Notes: generated from the letters alone by a model not told the origin. DNA of 64,000 bases from Phaffia rhodozyma (GCA_014706385.1 JACGZH010000001.1:2546001-2610000), one strand, 5' to 3'; positions 35,001-47,354 are shown, counted from the first letter of the stretch. Translations and numbers: made by a program.

Positions 35001-36389
35001 GGATCTTCCGCTTCTGCCTGATCGTCCACTTCGTCCTGGTCGTCCATCTTTTCGGCTGTCCTAGCAGCATTGATATCTTCTATCTCCTCATGAGGCTCCA
35101 CAGAGATTCTCATCTTTAAAGGCAGAATTTCAGGAGCTATAACTTGTTGCCCGACTGCGCCATCTTGTTCCTCCTCCTCCTCCTCCTCCTCCTCCTCCTT
35201 CTCTATCTCTTTATCCTGCGTCTCCTCATCCATGACTTCATGATCCTCTTCCGCTTGTTCGTCATCAAGCTGTTCTCCCTCCTCCGCTTCCTCCTCTTCC
35301 TCTCCATCCTCTACCTCAATGGCCTCTTCGATCTGTGGATCGTCCTCCATCTCATCAATTTCTGCCGAGATCTCCGCTTTCTCCTTCTCTTCTCCCTGAT
35401 CTGCAAACTCGTCTTCGGCTTCTCCTTTGTTCTGCTCTTGGACGGCCATCGGAGCCTCAGAAGCATCTACCGAGCGGGTCTCAACCGAAGCCTGCTCTGT
35501 TTCGACCATCAACACGTCTTCCTCCGTTAATTGAGCAGGCTCTACGGAACGGACGGAAGAAGGTGGTAGCGGAGGTGATGAAGGGACGGATGCAGGTATT
35601 GAGATTTGGAATGAAGCTGAAGAACGTTTCGACCGCCTTAGAGGTTGCGGTGGTGAGGAGATTGGAGCAGGGGTGGCAACAGGGGTGGATTCGCGTTCTG
35701 ACATGGCTGGTTCAGGTTGAGGAGCAGGTACAGTCTTCTTTGTCGATTTCTTATCCGTCTTCTTTGTCTATTAAGAGAACAGTGTGTGATGTGGCGAGTG
35801 GAGTAAGAGTGGGATATAGATATATAGATAGGTGAGCCGTGCCCATCCTGTATCAGTAGGGGAGTTCAATCATGACACGACATAAGAAAGCTATCGACGA
35901 ACCTTGAGTTTCTTCTTGGCCAACGTCTGAGCCTCATTCTCCATCTCAAGATTCACCAGGCGGATCCGTTCTGCTTTGGCGATTCTTTCAGCCTGAGTGG
36001 TAGTCTTTGTCTTCCGTTTACCTGAAGGTGTCTTGATGAGGTCCGCGATAGCTCTGCAATCAGAGACAAACATGGACGAGGATGGCGGTGTCAAGGATAA
36101 CACGTGAAGTAGATAAGAACAACAATAACAAAAGAAGAAGACTGTGTGAGACAGATTGTCCTCTCTTTGCGAATGCAAGGAGTAAAGGAGACAGAACAAT
36201 AGACCAAACCCAAACGAAAGGCACCTACGATCGGGCAGTTTCCGTCCGATGGGAGAATACGGCGTCCATGTAGCCGTTGAGCCAGCCGTAACCGATGGTG
36301 TCGATGGCTTCCTGTAGGTTATCCAAATGGTTCGAGTCATCGTGTAGCTGTTGCCTGAACGAAGTCGCCCAGGGGTTAGGAGAAGCCAT
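32072..36389 (-). CDS. SLI15: Inner centromere protein INCENP / SLI15, chromosomal passenger complex scaffold
   Basis: Scaffold that binds and activates Aurora kinase at centromeres and spindle midzone. It starts MASPNPWATSFRQQLHDDS; exon 2 has IADLIKTPSGKRKTK. A large exon (33260-35704) is disordered, with a very acidic stretch including an uninterrupted poly-Glu run, many SP/TP sites and SPxR repeats (SSPIRERSSSVRERSSSPRK). Next is a charged single-helix region (KAAEEKAREEEEKLKKAQET, ERKRKEREERDKK). The C-terminal IN-box is clear: FPVWTTSPSMKAALKEQETF, then NPDDIFGPMKPLAMG, then EEVFRVKASKFRPRSSSANW (Aurora-activating TSS-like motif SSS). It ends EYAKKMGFKKLQ. Length about 1,200 residues. 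Several introns, all with intact frames. Confidence 0.88.
35170..35199 (+). repeat. (CTC)n trinucleotide run coding poly-Glu in INCENP
   Basis: Ten consecutive CTC units on the plus strand read as a GAG run (poly-Glu) in the minus-strand INCENP frame. Length variation here would stay in frame. Confidence 0.85.
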
Positions 36390-36708
36390 ACTGATGGCAA
36401 ACGGGAGAGACAGAGAAGGGAAGAGAAAGGTCAGTCTGGTCGGTGTGTATGTATCTTGATGGTCGTTGTGTTAGTAGGAAAAGAAATCACCGCCCGGGAA
36501 AATAAAATAAAATGAATTAAAAACAAAACAGAAAAAGACGCGTCGAGAAAAAGAGCAATAGAGAATTCTGTAGTGTATCATCGTGATTATTTATTTTTTG
36601 TAAGTCCACCCACAACAGTGAAGACCTAACTGATACTAACATCTGAGAACTATTCAAACCGCAAGCCTATACACTTATTTATATAAAGTGATGATGGATC
36701 CCTGATTG

Positions 36709-36790
36709 GCGCAGATGCTTATCCGCGATCGGAGGCTGAAGCGCTTGTTTCGTTCACTCAGCCCTATGGAGAAGTTGGTTTTCTAGACGC
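36709..36790 (+). repeat. 82-bp direct repeat, copy 1
   Basis: Runs from GCGCAGATGCTTATCCGCGA to TTTTCTAGACGC. It aligns without gaps to copy 2 with about 16 mismatches (about 80 percent identity). Most differences are transitions (C/T, A/G). Spacing start to start is 135 bp. It contains the inverted core TATCCGCGATCGGA. Confidence 0.75.
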
Positions 36791-36843
36791 AGATCGGAAA
36801 TCAATGCATTCACTTGTACGATTAAACAGTAGAACCCCAAACG

Positions 36844-36925
36844 GCGCGAATGCTTATTCGCGATCAGAGGCTGAGGCACTAGATCCGTTCATTCAGCCTT
36901 CTAGGGAAGTTGCTTTTCTGGACGC
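36844..36925 (+). repeat. 82-bp direct repeat, copy 2
   Basis: Runs from GCGCGAATGCTTATTCGCGA to TTTTCTGGACGC, the same length and order as copy 1. TTCGCGATC and GAGGCTGA are among the best conserved blocks. No open frame or known element was recognised in it. Confidence 0.75.
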
Positions 36926-37352
36926 CAAGCCGGTCTTTCCAAAATGATCACTACAGCCTTCTTAAACGATAGCTTCGGATCGGTCACAGTGCTAGCTCTT
37001 GAGAAGAATAGAGATAGTTCATTTTTATTTACACAAAGCTGGTGATGAACATACATTCACAACATGTAGTGTCGCTTCCAATAATGACTTATGCCCCATT
37101 TGCCCCGAACATTGATAAAAACACCTTGTTTTGCTTCCATTAATTGCTCTGGCCACTGGGTATAGATGTTTGATTAATGGTATCCGGATGACCTACTTAC
37201 CCACCCTCTTGCCTATGTCGTGTTCCCGAGAGTAGTCTATACAATTTTCCCTATAAACCATAGATCAGTCGGGTACCTTGCTTTCTCCTTACTCTACACA
37301 CATCCTCATCTTCCCTCATCGATGTTGACGTTATACTGTAAACTCGACATTG

Positions 37353-40300
37353 ATGCCAATGGTAACAGCTCCAGCCATCGGGTCGTCGCAGAGCCAAGAC
37401 AGGTACGCGCTACAAGCAGCAGACGAACTGGTCAAACAGCGACAGTACGCATCAATCATCAAAAACGTCCCGGAATTGAAAAAGTTCGAGCCATTGCCTG
37501 GAGTATTGTAGTCCGTTTTCCTCTTCGTCTTCTCTCTTGTCTTTGCTTCTGACATCAAAGAGATTGCGCGTTCATATTTTTATCAGTCAGGAGCTGGATC
37601 AAGTATCTCTTAGAGACATATATGCTTATACCGAGTTGTTTTCCCATTTCTTGCCTACATCACCAATCGTAGCTTTCTCTCATACGCAACCAGGGCAGAT
37701 CTTATTCTATATGCTCTTGGCCTGGTCGGTAGTCTTTGTTGTAAGCGAGTTCTCACGCTGACAGCAAATTCTTTCTTCATCTCTACTTCTGAAGGTGAAC
37801 TGAGATTCATACTTGTTCTCCATTGTGCATCATCCTGTTATTCCTCCCGCAGGCGCTCTTCCAACTATCTTAGTAGACTATATGTACGGACAATGGACAT
37901 CTGGCCGTACGTACGATTATTCTCTCACCATCTTTACCTATATGTGTCACCCAGATTGTTCTCGGAGATCTTATGGTTTTTTCTTTGTGCACTGTCTACA
38001 TCGATACCTCCGCGCAGTCGTCCAGAACGGCAGAACCGGCTCGCCAGAAGAGATTCGTATGGTGTCTAGATTCACCGCTCTGATCATGCTTGCAACAGGA
38101 CTTGGCTTCTGGGTCTTCTCTTCTGTGTTCTTCGGTTGCTGTCTGTTCCTATATCTTGTGCTATCTTCAAACATTCGAAGTGTGTCACTGACCTTTAATA
38201 CCCTGCGCATACATCTCGAAGTCGCTCTGGCTTCATCGAGGATGTGCGCCCGAATTAGGATAGCCTATATCTCCTCTGTAACCGCCCAGGACTCGGCCCG
38301 CTTCGAGAGTGTTGGTGCTGGCGAAGTCGGCTCGAGACTCGCCAAGGGCATAAGATGTCTTCAGATAGGTATTAGAGAAATTTTAGGGTTTCTATTATGG
38401 AGTATTGGAACCATCTGCTCCAGTCGTACGTTGTTTCTCATGTACCTTCTTATTGGTCTCCTATCTCTTGGTCAACTGACTGACAACCTTATCTCAACTT
38501 CTATTTCGTTCCATTGCAACGGTTGTAGTGGTTATGGCGTTCAAGGTATCTCCTCAAGTCGGTGGTGTCCTCTTTGGTATTTTTCCTTTCGCTGGCATAC
38601 TGTAAGGCCTTTCGCTTGTTTCAGCCTCCGTCTCTTCCTCTTTTGACTCAACTCAAGCATCTTGTTCTGTTGTCTCTCTAAACCCGCACTCATGTAGACC
38701 ATATCTGTCAACCGAGTTTTCCTCTCGACCATTCGCCAAAATCTCGCGGATGGAAGGCCACGCCGCTTTGTTTTTAGAGCAGGTTCTCTCCACCGTCAGA
38801 ATTGTCAAGGTCCTTCAAGCCTCAGATACGCTCGTGAGCGTGTATGACAGTTATCTAAGAAAGATCGAGAAGGACGGAAACATCGTTGTACTCTCCAAAG
38901 GCTTTGCTTTTTCGACCGCTTGTTTTAGTGTTTTTGCGGCCTATGCTCTTTGCTGTAAGATTTTCTTTGATCGTCTTCACTATTGCTTTTCAAACTTCGA
39001 TCTTGCATCGCCTCTATCTGGCTTATTTCTTGGTGAGAGGCCACGTTTTAGAGCTTGACTATTTCGGCATTGGTTGGTTCATTCCCTCCAGTCTATCGCG
39101 GTGGAGTTAGAGTCGCTTACCACGGATTATCAAGCGGCAATCTCTTCACCTCATTCTTCTCAACTTACAGCGCCATATTCGGTTCGTCATCAGAAATATT
39201 TTCTGTTCCATCTGATCCTGAGGCTTATCAATCTAAACGTTTCTCACTTAATGGATGATCAGCGGTCATAAGTATTTTGTCGCACCTCACGATGCTCCAT
39301 GAAGCGTTCGCGGCCCAAGCCCAAGTTAGAGCCGAGATCGAGAGGATATCTGAAATCGACTATCAGAATCCTGCAGGACTTACGACTCTACCGTCTGTCA
39401 ATCTCGGAATCAAGAGAGGCCACTACAATAAGGTTTCGAAAAAATTGAGTATGCGAATTCGAGGTCTTACTTTCTCATTTCCTTCGAAGCCGAACCAGAA
39501 GAGTTTGGACGGAATAATCTCTCGACGCAGCCGCTGGAAAGGTGACCGCATTCGTAGGAGCTTCAGGCTCTGGAAAGTTTACCCTAGTGGCTTTAGTAAG
39601 TTATCTGTTTCACCTAATCAGCGGAAGGGCATTTCCGGAAGGTATACCAATATTGCTCACCATTTTCTCTAGCCATCTTTACTATGTATATTGAATGGCT
39701 ACTTCGTCAATATGATGTGCCTGATCCTAGTTCGCTTGCAAACAACGTGTTCATCAACGGTGTCCCCGTATCAAGCTATCAGCCCTCTTTTCTCCGTCAA
39801 CAGATGGCTACGGTTCTACAGGACCCTGCACTATTTGCTGGTAGCATTCTCGACAACGTCGCCATCTGTCTAACAGGCACGCCAGATGAATATGCTGCTG
39901 ATAGAAAAAATGAAGCCAGGGTAAGACAGTCATGTAGTGAGGCTTTGAAAAGGGCACAAGTCTGGGAGTTTATCTTTCAGCTACCCGAAGGCCTAGACAC
40001 CATGATAAACGGGATGAAGACTGGGCTGCTCTCGGGCGGTCAACGTCAACGTCAATGGCGTGAGTGATCTTCTTATTCTCGGCTTTTCTCCGGAATCCTT
40101 CTGGCGCATGTTCTTCGTGGCTGATAAATTTCTCTCTTACTTAGTTGCTGTGGCTAGGGCTCTTGTCCGACGATCGAATCTTCTCATCCTTGAGCGCGTT
40201 CCGAAGTCAACCTCGGATCTTAGCTTGAAAACGCGAACAAGCTGATGAATGACTTGGCTGTTTCCCCACATTTCCAGTTTTTCTCAAAGCGAAGCTACAT

Positions 40301-43149
40301 CGGCTCTATCTGACCGTGGAATGCATCGCCTGTGTCTCTCGTCTGTCAATGACAATCTGGACAGTGGCACGAATTGGCCTTTGTCCGCATGGTTGCTAGG
40401 AAGTACAGTCGCTATGCAATCTGGTTCTGGGCAGGTTTTTTGATGGAGCATCGAACAGGATCATCAGACGGATACGACGTGAAGGCGCTGAGGTTATTCT
40501 CAAGCAGATACGTTGCTCGACTTCGGCCGAATGCGCAGATATTAAGTTCAAAACTCAATTCTTTCTAAATATGTAAACACAGAAAGTCGCTTGGTTCGAT
40601 ATTGAAGAGAACGGAGCGGGTTGTCTGACCTCAAATCTGGCGACATATTTTTCAAATGCCGCTGTGCCTCTCGGTTTGGTTGATGATTAGATTATCATAT
40701 CTGTTCTTAAGTAAGTGATACCATAACTTTGGCGTGTTTTGCAAAGCTGAGAGATTGAAATCATCTCTTTTCATCATGATCACACAGTGTTGTTGGTCCA
40801 TACATCCTTGGACGTATATTCAGGGGAGACTCGAGACAAAGTTTTACCTTTTCATTCTTCCCCCTGTACAACTCATTCTCATCGCTTTTGCATTCTCTTC
40901 CTCTTGATGCCCTTTAAGTTAGGATATTCTTCTGATCGGATCTCTTCCCACTCTGTTGCTTGTTCCCACAGGTTATGACAAGTTTATTCATATGAATAAG
41001 CTCGAACAAGAACTGAGCAAACCTATAAACTTGGCGATTTCACGCGCGTCGAATAACGTCAACTCTATGAAGGTTTGTACGCTATTCTCTTTTCTCTTCA
41101 TACTCTGTCTGACCACCTTATATTGGTTGAACTCTTCAACTCAGACTGTAGCTGTATTTGGGCGAGAAACACACGTAGCGGAGATGTTCAACAAGAAGCA
41201 GCAACCTGATATCAAGGAGCATCGACAGGCTGTATCATGGAATTCCCTTATATTTGGGCTCTCACAAACTGTGGTCCTTGTAAGTTAGTGTCTTAATTTA
41301 TCTCTTGAACTTCCGCTGACGTATGTTCACCTCTTCTTTGTTTCGTCCATTTTTTTCTCCGACTTTTCGATTTGATAAGTTTGTATGCGGGCTGCTCTTT
41401 TGGTATGGAGGATATCAACTTGCCGACGGATCTGTCGCTGTCGCTGAGCTCTTCTCTACATTCGAGGCCGCCATGGTTTGCGCAATGGTCTTCTCAAAGA
41501 CGTTTGTTTTCCTTGGTGATATCAGTCGGGCTGTGCATGCGCTCTTAGCTTTTTGTTAGACTAGGAGAGAGCCTCTCGGGGCCGCTCTCAATACTCCGCA
41601 TTCATCTTCGATGGTAGAGCGGCAGTTGCCAGAAATGATGAAATTAGCGTTGAAAGGAACAGAAATCGAGTTCATGAATGTGAATCTTGAATACTCTAAT
41701 CGGAAGGAACAACTGGCGATTGAGAATCTAAATCTTCGAATTCCTGCAGGTCAGAGGGTCGCTTTCTGTAGTGCGTAACCCTTTTTGATCGGTTTTCCTC
41801 CTTACATTTTTTTTGATGGCTATGTGGGTTGATGTTGTGAAAGATTAATATCCAATATGCTGTATTGAATCTTTGTCTGATGGTTGCTTCGGGAAGCGGG
41901 AAAAGTTCATTTACAGCTCTGCTCTCCCGGTTCTATGAACCTTGGTTGGTCGATCGCATTTCATTTGTGGTCTATATGTGCGGCTGTTAATACCATATCG
42001 TGATTTGTTGCTGTATCTCACTTCGTTTTCCCTTTTAGTAGAGGAGCGATCCTTATAGATGGCGAGGATGTCCGAAGCGTCACTCCTGACGAACATTTGG
42101 ACAAAATTGCGCTTGTCTCACAGGATGCGGTCTTGCGCGAAGGAACTGTAAGTTCTTACTATCTGACGAACCTAGAATTAGGCTGAATGATGGCTTTGTG
42201 GATTTTGTATGATACTTTTCCAATTGTCTTGTATAGATTCGGTTCAATCTAGTTTTGGGCTTGAGCCGAAAAGTTTCGGATCAAGAAATCATTGATGTCT
42301 GTCGAGATGCTCAGGTGATGGAATTTGTGACGACGCCTGAGCTCGGGTTAGATCCGCCCAACGATACGAAAGGATCGAATCTTAGCGGTGGTCAGAAGCA
42401 AAGGCTTTGTATAGCAAGAGCGTTGTTAAGAGATGCTCAAATTCTCCAGGTACGTGTCCCTATCGTGCTTTGTTGACCAAAACAGAAGAAAAAATCACTG
42501 ACGATCAAGTCCGATCGGGTCCTCTGCTTAAATAGCTTGATGAATCTACCTCGTACGTAATTTCTGCGCCAACGTTCACTCCTCAAGACGTCATGACAAC
42601 CCGCTCATTCCTGTCTTGGTCTACCGATATAGAGCGCTGGATAATAAGTCTGAGGCGCTTTGTTCAACAAGCTTTAGATCGCGCATTCATCAACCGGACT
42701 ACAATTACGATTACGTGAATGTATCGTTGGTCTTCGAATGATTCTCGTTTATTGAGAGGCATATGCTGTTTTAATGATTCATTTCTTTCCTCTCTTTTGC
42801 ACTCTTTCGAAAATACACAGTCATCAATTATAAACTATTGTGAATTCCTTCTTGTCATTCTCCTCTTTCCTATCGGCCCAACTGATTTGATAAGATAATG
42901 TATCTTCTTCCTCGCCATGTGATAACAGCTCAATGCCGATGTGATTTACGTGATGGACTGTGGGCAGATTCTTGAATCTGGGACGCACACACAATTCCTT
43001 CGAAAGGGTGGTCGATACCGTGAGGTATGCCCCTTCCTTTCTACGCCTCATTCTTACGTGGCATCTTTGGTTTCGTTCTTGAAGAATTTCAATATACTGA
43101 TATGTTCTCTCCATAAAAAATAATGATAATATAGTTGGCTGAAGCTTAG
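37353..43149 (+). pseudogene. Decayed full-length ABCB transporter, STE6 / multidrug type
   Basis: Organisation is TMD1-NBD1-TMD2-NBD2. Recognisable pieces: RIAYISSVTAQDSARFESVG and GAGEVGSRLAKGIRCLQIGI (TMD1), EQVLSTVRIVKVLQASDTLV, NBD1 VTAFVGASGSGKFTL, DPALFAGSILDN and GLLSGGQRQR, then NBD2 GSGKSSFTALLSRFYEP, GSNLSGGQKQRLCIARALLR, LDEST and NADVIYVMDCGQILESGTHT. Lesions: the Walker A stretch of NBD1 is in another frame from SFPSKPNQKSLDGI before it and from YDVPDPSSLANNVF after it. Walker A Ser is Phe (SGKFT). The ATP-hydrolysis block reads LLILERVPK, with SEATSALSD displaced about 85 nt downstream. The H-loop region (VARKYS) is in another frame from the sequence before it. In NBD2 a one-base shift separates ALDNKSEAL from VQQALDRAFINRTT. 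Full-length fungal STE6 proteins export farnesylated pheromone; MDR-type exporters look similar, so the exact role is open. Confidence 0.7.
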
Positions 43150-43581
43150 TTGTAATGAAATCCCAATGAAATGGTGTTGTTTTGAATACATTTTGTAAGA
43201 TTATGTCGTATATCAACGCTCTTCCTTCTCTGGTACAAAAGAAGTTCATATGTGTATGTGTGTGAAAAAAATGTGCGCTTCCAACCAACTTTAAGGATCT
43301 CCCCACTCATTGTTGATGGCAAGTGTACTTTAGGTGGAGAGGTCCACGTCCAAGTTCGGCATAGAAAGGTGACCGGAACATAAAGGAAAGGACGCGTCAT
43401 CACCCGGTCACCTATCCTGGCGGGCCGGACCCATCGAACCTCCACCTTTTCAAACCTCCACTTCCATCTCTGAGATGAGAAATCTGAATGATAGAAACCG
43501 AATCAATATGTTTAGATTTAGGAGGTTCTCCTTCGAGAATAGCCATCTACCCATACATACTCACTACTTTTGACTAACAAC
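43150..43581. promoter_or_regulatory. Gap between the decayed transporter and the aldo-keto reductase
   Basis: 432 bp holding the 3' end of the transporter remnant and the reductase promoter. A palindromic-looking GAGGTC/GGTGACC area lies at 43340-43410. No gene was recognised. Confidence 0.4.
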
Positions 43582-45472
43582 ATGTCCACCCAATCGTTTA
43601 TTCCCACTGTCGATTTCTTCGGTCATCAGGTCTCCAAGATTGGGTTCGGAGCCATGGTTCGAAACCTTCCTTTCTTCTACATATAACACTGATCAAGTCA
43701 CACTAATACATCCAAACCCTTCGCATGACAAACGGAATTATCTTCTGTTACTATAGGGTGTGTATATGTTGTCCATCCTTACGTTCATAGAGACAATAAT
43801 AGACAGATAGAGCTGACAAAAACGCTTCCTGGCACTCTGCTTCTCCTCTTGGGTGTCGACTACAGGACTGTCCGAGTTCTACGGCCCTGGTAACGAGGAA
43901 GAATCTCAGAAGACGGTTCGAACCTGCATCGAACAGTGAGTCCATTTATGCTTCTTGTTCTCAAATCTAAGATGGGTATCCTACTAAATGTACGCATTCA
44001 TATTGTCATCAAACAGAGGTTGCTCCTTCATTGACACAGCCGATATGTATGGCAGGTGAGCGTCTTCAAAAGATCCTTCATCCACAAATACCTAGGTGAT
44101 CCATGCATCTGACGTCTCTCATCTTCGGAATTCGACTTTAGCGGCGAGAACGAAAAGCTCCTTGCGCCCTTCCTCAAATCCGACCGGGACAGGATCTTTA
44201 TTTGCACAAAGTTTGGAATTGTCCGTGGCCCAGGAGGTTCCTTCGCCGGATTAAGAGGAGATCCAGAATATGTCAAAAGTGCCTGTGAGGCCTCGCTCAA
44301 AAGACTTGGAGTGGATGTCATTGATCTATACTGTGAGTACTATATTCTTGGTGCTTGCATCGCTCAGCCTTCCAACATATCAGCTTTCTTGACGGGGCCC
44401 TTCGTAACATAGATCAGCATCGAGTCGACCCAAACACGCCCATTGAGGATACTGTCAGAGCGTTGAAGGAGCTTCAGACGGCTGGTAAGATCAGATACAT
44501 CGGCCTATCCGAGTGTTCGGCCGATACTCTTCGACGGGCCAGCAAGATCGCCAAGATTCATGCCGTTCAGGTATGCCAATCATTCAGCTTGTGCCCACTC
44601 AGCTCTGGCTCGAAAGCAAGATTGACGATGTTTGTGCTGTCGGCCCGATGATTAGTGGGAGTACTCGGTGTTCACTCCTGATGTGGAGACGAATGGAGTC
44701 CTCGATGCCTGCAAGGAGTACGTATCTAGATTTGCGTCTACCGCTGTACGCCTAACTGTATCCTTAGTTGATATGAGTAAACATTCCATTCATAGGTTAG
44801 ACGTCAAGTTGGTTGCTTACTCGCCTCTGGGACGAGGAATCATCGGATGTACCTGGAAGTCTTCTGAGGAGATTCCTGAGGGTGACTGTATGTAACATCT
44901 TTCCCGTTATTGATCTCATCATCTTCATCTTCCTACTTGCTCAACATGAAACCAACTTGATTGGTCGTTGACGAGGATTAGTCCGGAAGGCCCTTCCTCG
45001 GTTTCAGGGAGATGCGTTTCATGCCAACATGAAGCTTGTCGAAGGTCTCAAAGAGGTGCGCTAAGATGCTCCTCCGATGTGAATATGTGCCATCCAGTGA
45101 TTCAAGTGCCAACTAAACCTTCCCTCCATGGATTATTAACTTTGTCAACGTTCAGATCGCCGCGAAGAAGAACATCACTGCGAATCAACTTGCATTGGCT
45201 TGGGTCATGGACCAAGGAGCAATTCCCATTCCTGGAACTAAGCGAGTCAAATGTCAGGCCACATCGTTGAACCTATGGACATATTGAGATTGATGCACTG
45301 ACATATTTTCCATCATCCTTCCTTAAACCTGCTCACCACAGACCTGGAGGACAACAATCAAGCCGTCTCGGTCAACATCTCCAAGGATGAACATGAAGCG
45401 ATTCGAAAGCTGATGAAAGATATCCAGATCAAAGGAGATCGATACCATGACATGACCAATGTCAACGCTTGA
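43582..45472 (+). CDS. NADPH-dependent aldo-keto reductase (AKR, pyridoxal/aldehyde reductase-like)
   Basis: Soluble TIM-barrel oxidoreductase. Sequence starts [20 protein letters not shown] and has [22 protein letters not shown] (Asp and Tyr of the catalytic tetrad), FICTKFGIV (Lys), [16 protein letters not shown] (His), [50 protein letters not shown] and [16 protein letters not shown] (cofactor phosphate site). It ends YHDMTNVNA. At least seven introns. The join between GAM and GLSEFYG needs a single-nucleotide exon at 43757 between two introns (43657-43756 and 43758-43865). All four catalytic residues are present. Substrate cannot be inferred. Confidence 0.9.
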
Positions 45473-45785
45473 GAAACCTCAACTGTCCTCTGCTGCGTTC
45501 GTTGTCTGATGAACGTACGAAGTTGTATCTACGTTCCTATTTCTTTTACTTATGACATATGAAGTGTTTTCTATGGTCGCGATTTAATGTAGATGATGGA
45601 TAAAAAGGACAGATCCACAGTTGAATAGAATTCGAAAAGCAGCTTTATGGTTTGGTGTTGAAAGATTTCCTAATGAATTACAACTTGCACCTTTCGCTAC
45701 ATCATCATCACCACCATCATCATCCTTCACCACTTACAAACCATTGTTGCATCTCATTTTTGACCCCACATTACATCAATCCATC
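45473..45785. promoter_or_regulatory. Reductase 3' end and ATP10 promoter
   Basis: Gap of 313 bp with a CATCATCACCACCATCATCATCC-like run near 45700-45725. Nothing else was recognised. Confidence 0.4.
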
Positions 45786-47354
45786 ATGAGCGGTCTGTTC
45801 GCTCTCCGGATCCTCTCTAGGTATCCGGCTCATTCCATACCTTCAAATCCCTATAGGTTTTTTGCCTCCGCCGTTCCGTTAGCAAACAAGCATCATGACC
45901 AACCTCCGGCTACTATCCTTCCTCCTCCAGCACCACCGACAATGCCGACGCCCCCTCCGACACCTCCGCCCGTTGCTCCTGAGCCTGCATCTGTCAGCTC
46001 TTCTTCCGGGCTCTTTATTCCAGATCATGCTCCTCACCAAGAGCTTTCGCCTCAACTTCCTCCCAAACCTTTCGTCCATTCGCCTTCACCCGATGCTACG
46101 CCTGTCTCCTCGCCAACTCAAAAGAAAGCCAGTACAGAATCTCTTCCCGGACTGGCCAGAACGCTGGGTGTACCGGAGAGGCCAGAGGCCAAGGAGATCA
46201 CCTGGTTACAGGCTTTGGTACCAAGCCTGGACTCAGACTTTCGAAAAGCAAAGCTTCAGGCAATGTTAGTCGGCGTGATGTACATGATATACTCAAAGGC
46301 AAATGAGTTGATATACTTTTGTTTCTGTTCGTCGGATCTCTCGTCTGTTCATCGCTGGATAGTCTTGCGGAATTCGGTAGGTCGAACCTGAGAAACATTA
46401 AAGAAGCTGCCTCGAGTCGAGGTGGAAAAGGCTGGTTGGCACCGAAGACGCTGTTCAAAGAAGAGGTTCGGCACTACTTTCAGACTTTGTACTCTGATAC
46501 TCGATGACTGGATCTGATACGCTTCTCTTGATCCTGCCTCTGTTCAAATGGCAAACAGAAAGCTTTGTACCTCCCTAACCTTTACGGCAAGACCTTGGCC
46601 CATCCAGAGACCAAGACCCACACCACAGACATCTGCCAGGGCAAGATCACTGTACTGTCCATCCTCGGCACAATTCCTCAAGCGGTGAGCATTTTTATCT
46701 ATTCTCTCCGTCCCATAGCGTGAGCATCTTTGCAAAACCGATTGACTTTTATTTCAACTCTTCTCCCAAACTCATCGTTACAACCAGAGACAATGCGAGG
46801 CGTTTGTCAAGGCCGTTCGGACCGAATACAAGGATGAGAAGGATTTGATATTTTGCTCAGTATGTCAGCATGGTTTATCCCATGATCTCGAATTGTTGCT
46901 AATCTTGAACAATGTATCGGTAATAGGTATCACTTCAAAACTTGCCGGTAAAGGCTTGGATGCAGACCTTCTTCATATCGAATCTTCGTGAGATCGTCCC
47001 GAAAGACCAGCATGATAATTACATCATCTCGACCCAAAACCTGAAGAGCTCGCTTGAGGATGAGATGATGGGGATCGTGAATAACTTGGCTGGTTACGTC
47101 TATCTGGTGGTACGTTTTAAATCTCCTTGTCAGATCAAGTTCTGAGAGTACAGGCCTAATCTTGTTGGGTCGTCCGTTCCTCTATTTGTCTTGTCAAGGA
47201 CGAGAACTTGAAGATCCGGTGGGCAGGATGTGGGGATTCGACTGTGGGAGAGCGCAATTCACTTCTGCTTGGAACTACCCTCCTCCTCGATCGGCTCAAG
47301 GCTAATCGAAAGGTCGAGGCTGAAGGTTCCGAACCCAAAAAGACGAGTTCATAA
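45786..47354 (+). CDS. ATP10: Mitochondrial ATP synthase assembly factor ATP10
   Basis: Inner-membrane chaperone for subunit 6 (Atp6) during Fo assembly. The Met at 45786 is chosen because it starts a presequence (MSGLFALRILSRYPAHSIPS). A Pro-rich region (PPPAPPTMPTPPPTPPPVAP) and linker follow, then LARTLGVPERPE, FGRSNLRNIKEAASSRGGKG and the Atp10 domain: ALYLPNLYGKTLAHPET, ICQGKITVLSILGTIPQ, RQCEAFVKAVRTEYKDEKDL, ISNLREIVPKDQHDNYIIST and GYVYLVDENLKIRWAGCGDS, ending EPKKTSS. Introns fall near 46265-46370, 46465-46560, 46684-46788 and 47110-47200. An in-frame Met 55 codons upstream lacks a targeting character and was not used. Confidence 0.88.

Larger units (their letters stand above)
36390..37352. 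other. Gene-poor, A+T-richer gap between INCENP and the decayed transporter
   Basis: 963 bp between divergent genes. An A-rich tract lies at 36500-36560. Two diverged copies of an 82-bp unit (36709-36790 and 36844-36925) take up the middle. The remainder to 37200 is A+T-rich and featureless. No coding frame was supported. Confidence 0.55.

Noticed and set aside
35144..35530. Plus-strand Leu/Phe-rich frame looking like membrane helices
   Set aside because: Antisense of the Glu-rich INCENP region, where GAG/GAA reads as CTC/TTC; no start context or splice support.
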